Below are positions 8,295 to 11,815 of a stretch of DNA of 11,815 nt, in pieces. A program made the position numbers and the translations under genes. The DNA lies in NCBI GenBank assembly GCA_041653835.1, contig JBAZEP010000046.1:1-11815 (forward strand). Reading direction: 5' to 3'. The notes under the pieces were generated by a model that was given only the letters and a program-made list of their open reading frames with translations, had not been told where the DNA came from and ran no database searches. Position 1 is the first letter of the stretch, and each line of letters opens with the position of its first letter. The stretch comes from UBA10183 sp041653835. Its GTDB lineage: Bacteria > Omnitrophota > Gorgyraeia > Gorgyraeales > Gorgyraeaceae.

Positions 8295-9002
8295 ATGCGC
8301 ATAGATGTTCTTACTATATTCCCAAAGATGTTCGACGCGGTGTTGGGGGAATCCATAATAAAAAGGGCCCGCGAAAAAGAGGTCGTTGAGATCAACGTAA
8401 TAGACCTGAGGCTTTTTTCAAAAGATAAACACAGGAAGGTGGACGATAAGCCTTTTGGCGGCGGCCCAGGAATGGTAATGAGCGCCGGGCCGTTTTTCGA
8501 GGCGGTCAACTACATCAGAAAAAAGACCAAAGATATGCGGCTCAAAACAAGGATAGTGCTCTTGAGCCCCAGGGGAAGAAAATTCGACCAGGCGCTTGCC
8601 GGGAAGTTATCGAAATATGAGCATATGGTGCTCTTGTGCGGCCACTACGAAGGCATAGACGAAAGAGTGGCGAAGCACCTCGTGGATGACGAGATATCCA
8701 TAGGGGATTTCGTGTTGACCGGAGGGGAACTGCCCGCCATGGTGGTAATCGACGGGATAGTCAGGCTTTTGCCGGGCGCGCTCGGCGATGAGAGTTCGAG
8801 CAAGGATGAGTCTTTTTCAATGGAGTTTGGCGGCGGCAAGCCGTTATTGGAACATCCGCATTATACAAGGCCGTCCGATTACCTCGGCATGAAAGTTCCG
8901 GGCGTGCTCTTGTCAGGGGATCATGAAAAAATAAAAGAGTGGAGAAAAAAAGAATCCGTAAAGGCTACTAAGAACAACAGGCCGGATTTATTAGAAAAGT
9001 AG
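8295..9002 (+). CDS. trmD: tRNA (guanine-37-N1)-methyltransferase
   Basis: SPOUT-class homodimeric enzyme that methylates G37 next to the anticodon in tRNAs reading CNN codons and some others, preventing +1 frameshifts. The 235 aa length is normal. Key blocks are DDKPFGGGPGMVM (50-62), LLSPRGRKFDQ, LCGHYEGIDERV (about 114-125) and IGDFVLTGGELPAMVVID (from about 136), the last two forming the trefoil knot that binds SAM. HPHYTRP follows in the C-terminal part. The ribosome-binding site is weak: only GGGAT, 4 nt from the ATG. The stop codon TAG lies inside a perfect palindrome. Confidence 0.97.
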   Translation: MRIDVLTIFPKMFDAVLGESIIKRAREKEVVEINVIDLRLFSKDKHRKVDDKPFGGGPGMVMSAGPFFEAVNYIRKKTKDMRLKTRIVLLSPRGRKFDQALAGKLSKYEHMVLLCGHYEGIDERVAKHLVDDEISIGDFVLTGGELPAMVVIDGIVRLLPGALGDESSSKDESFSMEFGGGKPLLEHPHYTRPSDYLGMKVPGVLLSGDHEKIKEWRKKESVKATKNNRPDLLEK

Positions 9003-9026
9003 AGGGCGGTCGCGACCGCCCTCTAC
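8999..9026. repeat. perfect 28-bp palindrome across the trmD stop codon
   Basis: Each arm is 14 bp (GTAGAGGGCGGTCG and its exact reverse complement) with no mismatch. As RNA it would give a 12-bp GC-rich stem with a CGCG loop. It starts in the last codons of trmD, contains its TAG, and ends 7 nt before the rplS ribosome-binding site. On the + strand the next bases are AACACACA, with no U-run, so it is not a standard intrinsic terminator for this operon. On the - strand it is followed by TTTTCT, so it could stop antisense transcripts. Other possibilities are an RNA processing site, an mRNA stability element, or a copy of a dispersed REP-like palindrome. The repeat itself is certain; the role is not known. 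Confidence 0.9.
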
Positions 9027-9033
9027 AACACAC

Positions 9034-9041
9034 AGGAGAGG
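9034..9041 (+). promoter_or_regulatory. strong Shine-Dalgarno site of rplS
   Basis: AGGAGAGG stands 3 nt before the rplS ATG and 7 nt after the palindrome. It is unpaired if the hairpin forms, so the fold need not block L19 translation. Confidence 0.65.
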
Positions 9042-9044
9042 AAT

Positions 9045-9437
9045 ATGGATATTATCAGAGAGCTGGAAAAAGATTTTATGAAGAAGGAGACGGCGGATTT
9101 CAAGACGGGCGACACCGTGAAGGTGGCGGTCAGGATAAAAGAAGGCGACAAGACAAGGTCGCAGGCATTTGAAGGCATTGTTATCGCGAAGAAAGGCTCT
9201 GGGATAAAAGAGACCTTTACGGTCAGGCATATATCGTTCGGGGAAGGCGTGGAAAGGGTGTTCCAGATGCACTCCCCATTCATAGATTCGATAAAGGTCG
9301 TCAAGAAAGGCAAGGTCAAAAGGGCAAGGCTGTATTACCTGAGGAAAAGAGTTGGCAAACATACGACAGTCGAGGAAGAACGGGAGATCTCCAAAAACCA
9401 GGCAGATGCTGGAGTGGGAACGCAAAGCGTTCCTTGA
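9045..9437 (+). CDS. rplS: 50S ribosomal protein L19
   Basis: Large-subunit protein near the 30S interface, contributing to an intersubunit bridge. FKTGDTVKVAVRIKEGDKTRSQAFEGIVIAKKGSGIKETFTVRHISFGEGVERVFQMHSP is the conserved SH3-like body, and KVKRARLYYLRKRVGK (to residue 105) is the usual end region. The family generally stops a few residues later, at about 115 aa. This one has 130 aa, and the last 10 codons overlap rnhB in another frame. The extra tail has no recognisable motif and may exist only because the reading frames overlap. Confidence 0.96.
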   Translation: MDIIRELEKDFMKKETADFKTGDTVKVAVRIKEGDKTRSQAFEGIVIAKKGSGIKETFTVRHISFGEGVERVFQMHSPFIDSIKVVKKGKVKRARLYYLRKRVGKHTTVEEEREISKNQADAGVGTQSVP

Positions 9438-10074
9438 CGGCTATTCTGTCATAATAGGCGTTGATGAAGCGGGCCGCGGCCCGCTGGCAGGGCCTGTGGT
9501 CGCGGGCGCGGTGGTTTTAAACCGCTCGCCTTTAACGGTATTCCGTATCCGGAGATATAAAGAAAGAATAGACGATTCCAAGAAACTCAGGCCCCGGCAA
9601 AGAGAAAAAGCGTTCAAAGAAATATCGGCGCAGGCTGTTTTCGGGATAGGCATAAAAAGCAATAAATATATAGATAAGAAGAACATACACAGGGCAACGC
9701 TCGCGGCAATGGAGCAAGCTGTAAAAAAAGCGGTGAAAGGATTTTGTATTACCAGCGATAAAAAAGAAAAAGACATCGTAAGCGGTATTTGTATCCTGGT
9801 GGACGGCGTGTTCGGCGGGTTCAGCCCTTATAAGACGATCCCGATCATAAAAGGGGATTCGAAGAGCCTTTCCATAGCCGCGGCATCAATAGCGGCAAAG
9901 GTTACGCGCGATACAATCATGCTGGGTTATGATAAAAAATACCCTGGTTATGGTTTTTCGAAGCATAAAGGATATGGTACAAAATTACATTTAGAGGCCA
10001 TCGAACGCTACGGGCCGTGCCCGATACATAGAAAGAGTTTCGCCCCCATTAAATATGACATTCGCGAGGATTGA
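9406..10074 (+). CDS. rnhB: ribonuclease HII
   Basis: Cleaves RNA in RNA-DNA hybrids and starts removal of single ribonucleotides misincorporated in DNA. With the ATG at 9406 it is 222 aa, near the family norm. Metal-binding carboxylates are D20-E21 (VDEAGRGPLAGP), D133 (LVDG) and D151 (KGD), with SIAAASIAAKVTRD and the GPCPIHRKSF end motif also present. A TTG at 9352 would add 18 residues lying inside conserved L19 sequence. The ATG gives the usual family N-terminus (MLEWER, then a short helix before DEAGRG), so I prefer it. About 12 residues (115-126, lysine/glutamate rich) look inserted before LVDG. It overlaps rplS by 32 bp and the next gene by 20 bp. Confidence 0.95.
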   Translation: MLEWERKAFLDGYSVIIGVDEAGRGPLAGPVVAGAVVLNRSPLTVFRIRRYKERIDDSKKLRPRQREKAFKEISAQAVFGIGIKSNKYIDKKNIHRATLAAMEQAVKKAVKGFCITSDKKEKDIVSGICILVDGVFGGFSPYKTIPIIKGDSKSLSIAAASIAAKVTRDTIMLGYDKKYPGYGFSKHKGYGTKLHLEAIERYGPCPIHRKSFAPIKYDIRED

Positions 10075-10438
10075 TTCGGGCAGGAACGGTGAGGAGCAGG
10101 CAGTTTCTTATTTGCGCAGAAAAGGGTACAGGATAATAGAGAGGAATTACAGGGCAAAGACAGGCGAGATAGACATAATAGCCCGTCACGGAGAATGCAC
10201 CTGTTTCGTGGAAGTAAGGGCTAAGAACGCCGCGGTTTTCGGGACAGGCGAAGAATCAATATTGAAAAAGAAACAAATGCGGATCTCAAGGACGGCGCTC
10301 ACTTATATAAAAAAACACCGCCTGGAAAATAAAAACTGCAGATTCGATGTAGTCTCTATAGAGGGCGTCGATAGCCGGGATCCCGAGGTGAAGGTGATCG
10401 AAAACGCGTTCGATCTGGACGCGAGATACAGTTATTGA
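10055..10438 (+). CDS. YraN/UPF0102 family nuclease-fold protein
   Basis: Conserved protein of unproven function with an endonuclease-like (PD-(D/E)XK-related) fold. The 127 aa length fits the family. Visible hallmarks are G-x-x-GEEQAVSYLRRKGYRIIERNYR near the start, GEIDIIA (37-43) and FVEVRAK (51-57). These place the acidic residues E38, D40 and E53 as expected for a metal site, although the usual Lys after E-V is Arg55. No good ribosome-binding site is seen, and the start overlaps rnhB by 20 bp, so translation is probably coupled. In many bacteria this gene follows rnhB, as here, hinting at a nucleic-acid role. The exact start is less certain than the gene. Confidence 0.9.
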   Translation: MTFARIDSGRNGEEQAVSYLRRKGYRIIERNYRAKTGEIDIIARHGECTCFVEVRAKNAAVFGTGEESILKKKQMRISRTALTYIKKHRLENKNCRFDVVSIEGVDSRDPEVKVIENAFDLDARYSY

Positions 10439-10457
10439 TGCCGGGGAGAGGTAAAAT

Positions 10458-11057
10458 ATGTACACGCAGAAAACCGTAAAAGAATATATTGATTCCCTGG
10501 CGGCAAGAGAGAGCGTGCCTGGCGGAGGCAGCGCAACAGCTTTGACAGGGGCGTTGGGCGCGGCGCTTCTAGAAATGGTGTGTAATTTTACCCTGGAGAA
10601 TGAAAAATATAAAGACATAGAGGGCGTTATCGCCGGGTGTCTGGGGTCCATTAAGCGGATAAGAGAAGAATACCTGCTTTTGGTGGACGAGGACACGAAG
10701 GTGTATTCTTCCATATGCGCTGCATTCAGGGCAAAAGACGAAAAGATGATCGAGGGCGCGTTAAAGCGGGGGTATGATATTTCTTTAAAGATGTGCTCGC
10801 TGGCGAAATCCGGGATGGAGATAGCACGGCATCTCTCGGAGGGATCGAATTTTAACCTGATAAGCGATGTTGGATGCGGCGCGGAAATTTTAAATGCCTG
10901 TTTCAAAGCGGGGGCGTTTAATTCGGAGATAAATCTCGGGGGCATAAAAGACCCCGCTTTCATGAAAAAAGAGCGCTCGGCGCTGGATGCCTTAAAAAAA
11001 GATATAGCTGTCCTGTATGAAAAGGCTATTGCCGAGGCAGATAAAAGGATGGTATAA
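10458..11057 (+). CDS. fchA: cyclodeaminase/cyclohydrolase family protein, likely methenyl-THF cyclohydrolase
   Basis: Belongs to the family of the C-terminal domain of formiminotransferase-cyclodeaminase, seen from LAARESVPGGGSATALTGALGAALLEMV (GGGS at 22-25) and FNSEINLGGI near the end. At 199 aa it is a stand-alone single-domain member. In acetogens such a protein (FchA) converts 5,10-methenyl-THF to 10-formyl-THF; elsewhere the family releases ammonia from formimino-THF in histidine breakdown. No histidine-degradation gene is nearby, and folD begins 2 bp after its stop, so the cyclohydrolase role is more likely. A purine-rich GGGGAGAGG at 10443-10451 gives a good ribosome-binding site. 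The 19-bp gap after the YraN gene suggests it shares that transcript. Confidence 0.88.
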   Translation: MYTQKTVKEYIDSLAARESVPGGGSATALTGALGAALLEMVCNFTLENEKYKDIEGVIAGCLGSIKRIREEYLLLVDEDTKVYSSICAAFRAKDEKMIEGALKRGYDISLKMCSLAKSGMEIARHLSEGSNFNLISDVGCGAEILNACFKAGAFNSEINLGGIKDPAFMKKERSALDALKKDIAVLYEKAIAEADKRMV

Positions 11058-11059
11058 AC

Positions 11060-11815
11060 ATGCCTGCCAAGCTTCTGGAAGGGAAAAGCGTCGCTTTAAA
11101 AGTTAAAGAAAAAATAAGAGCCGAGGCCGCGGCCCTGAAAACCAGGCACGGTGTTGTGCCTAAACTTGTGAGCGTGCAGGCAGGAGAAAACCCCGCGTCC
11201 GAGATATATATCAAGTCCCAGGAAAAGACCGCGAAGGACCTCGGCATAGATTATGAGCTTAAAAAATTAGACGGTTCCATAAACCAGGAAGATTTTATAG
11301 AGGTTATAGGTTCTCTTAATAAGGACAAGGCCGTTCATGGGATCATAGTCCAGATGCCTTTGCCGCAGCACCTTAACTCCAGGATCGTGTCCGGATATAT
11401 TTCTCCTTTAAAAGATATAGAGGCTGTGCATCCGCAGAACATGGGAGAGCTGGTTTTCGGAAAGGCAAAAATCCTGCCCTGTACGGCGGCGGCGTGCATG
11501 GAACTGTTGGATTCCATAGGATCGCTGGAATTATACGGTAAAGAGGCTGTGGTGGTAGGGCATAGCGAGATAGTGGGAAAACCTCTGGCGCTATTGTTAT
11601 TGAATAAATTCGTGACTACTACGGTCTGCCATATAGCCACGGGCCAGCGGGGTACCCTCCCCGAGTTTGTTAAAAAAGCGGAGATCCTTATAGTGGCGGT
11701 AGGTAAGGCAGGGCTTGTAAAAGGCGACTGGATAAAAGAAGGCGCGATAGTTATAGACGTGGGCATTAACCGCGTAGACGGCAGGATATTGGGCGATGTG
11801 GAGTTTGACAAGGCA
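11060..11815 (+). CDS. folD: methylenetetrahydrofolate dehydrogenase, FolD family (3' end cut by window)
   Basis: Oxidises 5,10-methylene-THF to methenyl-THF; most family members also hydrolyse that product to 10-formyl-THF. The 252 visible codons are open to the window end, and roughly 35 more are expected. NPASEIYIKSQ aligns without gaps to E. coli NPASQIYVASK, so the catalytic Lys54 is Gln54. Tyr50 and Gln98 (VQMPLP) are kept. The folate-contacting Asp121 of KDVDGFHP is Glu in KDIEAVHP. PCTPxG reads PCTAAA. The cofactor loop is GHSEIVGKP, followed by CHIATG. IVAVGKAGLVKGDWIKEGAIVIDVGINR is strongly conserved. AGGATGG at 11047-11053 serves as the ribosome-binding site. The family is certain; the activity is probably altered, consistent with a separate cyclohydrolase gene just upstream. 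Confidence 0.93.
   Translation, partial: MPAKLLEGKSVALKVKEKIRAEAAALKTRHGVVPKLVSVQAGENPASEIYIKSQEKTAKDLGIDYELKKLDGSINQEDFIEVIGSLNKDKAVHGIIVQMPLPQHLNSRIVSGYISPLKDIEAVHPQNMGELVFGKAKILPCTAAACMELLDSIGSLELYGKEAVVVGHSEIVGKPLALLLLNKFVTTTVCHIATGQRGTLPEFVKKAEILIVAVGKAGLVKGDWIKEGAIVIDVGINRVDGRILGDVEFDKA

Noticed and set aside
8999..9026. Intrinsic terminator after trmD on the + strand
   Set aside because: The stem is followed by AACACACAGG with no U-run, and rplS begins within 20 bp. Kept as a palindrome of unknown role instead.
9352..9405. Upstream TTG start for rnhB with GAGGAAAAG before it
   Set aside because: The purine run encodes the conserved LRKR of L19, and the added residues do not resemble RNase HII. 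The ATG at 9406 gives the family-like N-terminus.
10286..10963. - strand open frame opposite the YraN and fchA genes (225 aa)
   Set aside because: Both sense-strand genes are recognisable families; the antisense product shows no motif.
1..11815. CRISPR, toxin-antitoxin, phage, transposon or other defence system
   Set aside because: No direct repeat arrays, transposase, integrase or unknown multigene cluster is visible; every gene falls in a recognisable core or near-core family.

Overview
This is an 11.8 kb housekeeping stretch of a bacterial chromosome. It holds 14 protein-coding genes, all on the + strand, packed with gaps of 42 bp or less and five overlaps. I see no tRNA, rRNA, insertion sequence, CRISPR array, phage gene or defence system. 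Base composition is close to even, with heavy use of AGG (Arg) and ATA (Ile). The gene order, together with this codon style, suggests a deep-branching uncultured lineage such as Omnitrophota or Elusimicrobiota; this is only an impression, and a marker-gene tree would be needed to place it.

Layout. Positions 1-92 are a gene-free leader at the window edge. Next come polA (DNA polymerase I, all three activities apparently intact) and coaE (dephospho-CoA kinase), then rho, rpmE (L31), prfA (release factor 1), prmC (the methyltransferase that modifies RF1) and murA. A second ribosomal/tRNA-modification block follows: rpsP (S16), trmD, rplS (L19), rnhB (RNase HII) and a YraN/UPF0102 gene. rimM, which often sits between rpsP and trmD, is absent. 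The window ends with a one-carbon pair: an FchA-type methenyl-tetrahydrofolate cyclohydrolase and folD, which is cut by the window edge.

How the genes work together. RF1 and PrmC are enzyme and substrate. S16, TrmD, L19 and RNase HII form a widespread neighbourhood. The ribosomal protein genes have near-consensus Shine-Dalgarno sites, while trmD and prfA have weak or no visible ones, which would fit uneven output from shared transcripts. FchA and FolD act on consecutive folate intermediates.

Most interesting points. (1) FolD carries Gln at the position of the catalytic lysine of the bifunctional dehydrogenase/cyclohydrolase (K54 in E. coli, K56 in human), and a separate cyclohydrolase gene lies 2 bp upstream. 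This suggests a split of the two activities. (2) A perfect 28-bp palindrome spans the trmD stop codon just before the rplS ribosome-binding site, with no U-tract on the sense strand. I found no wholly new multigene system here.
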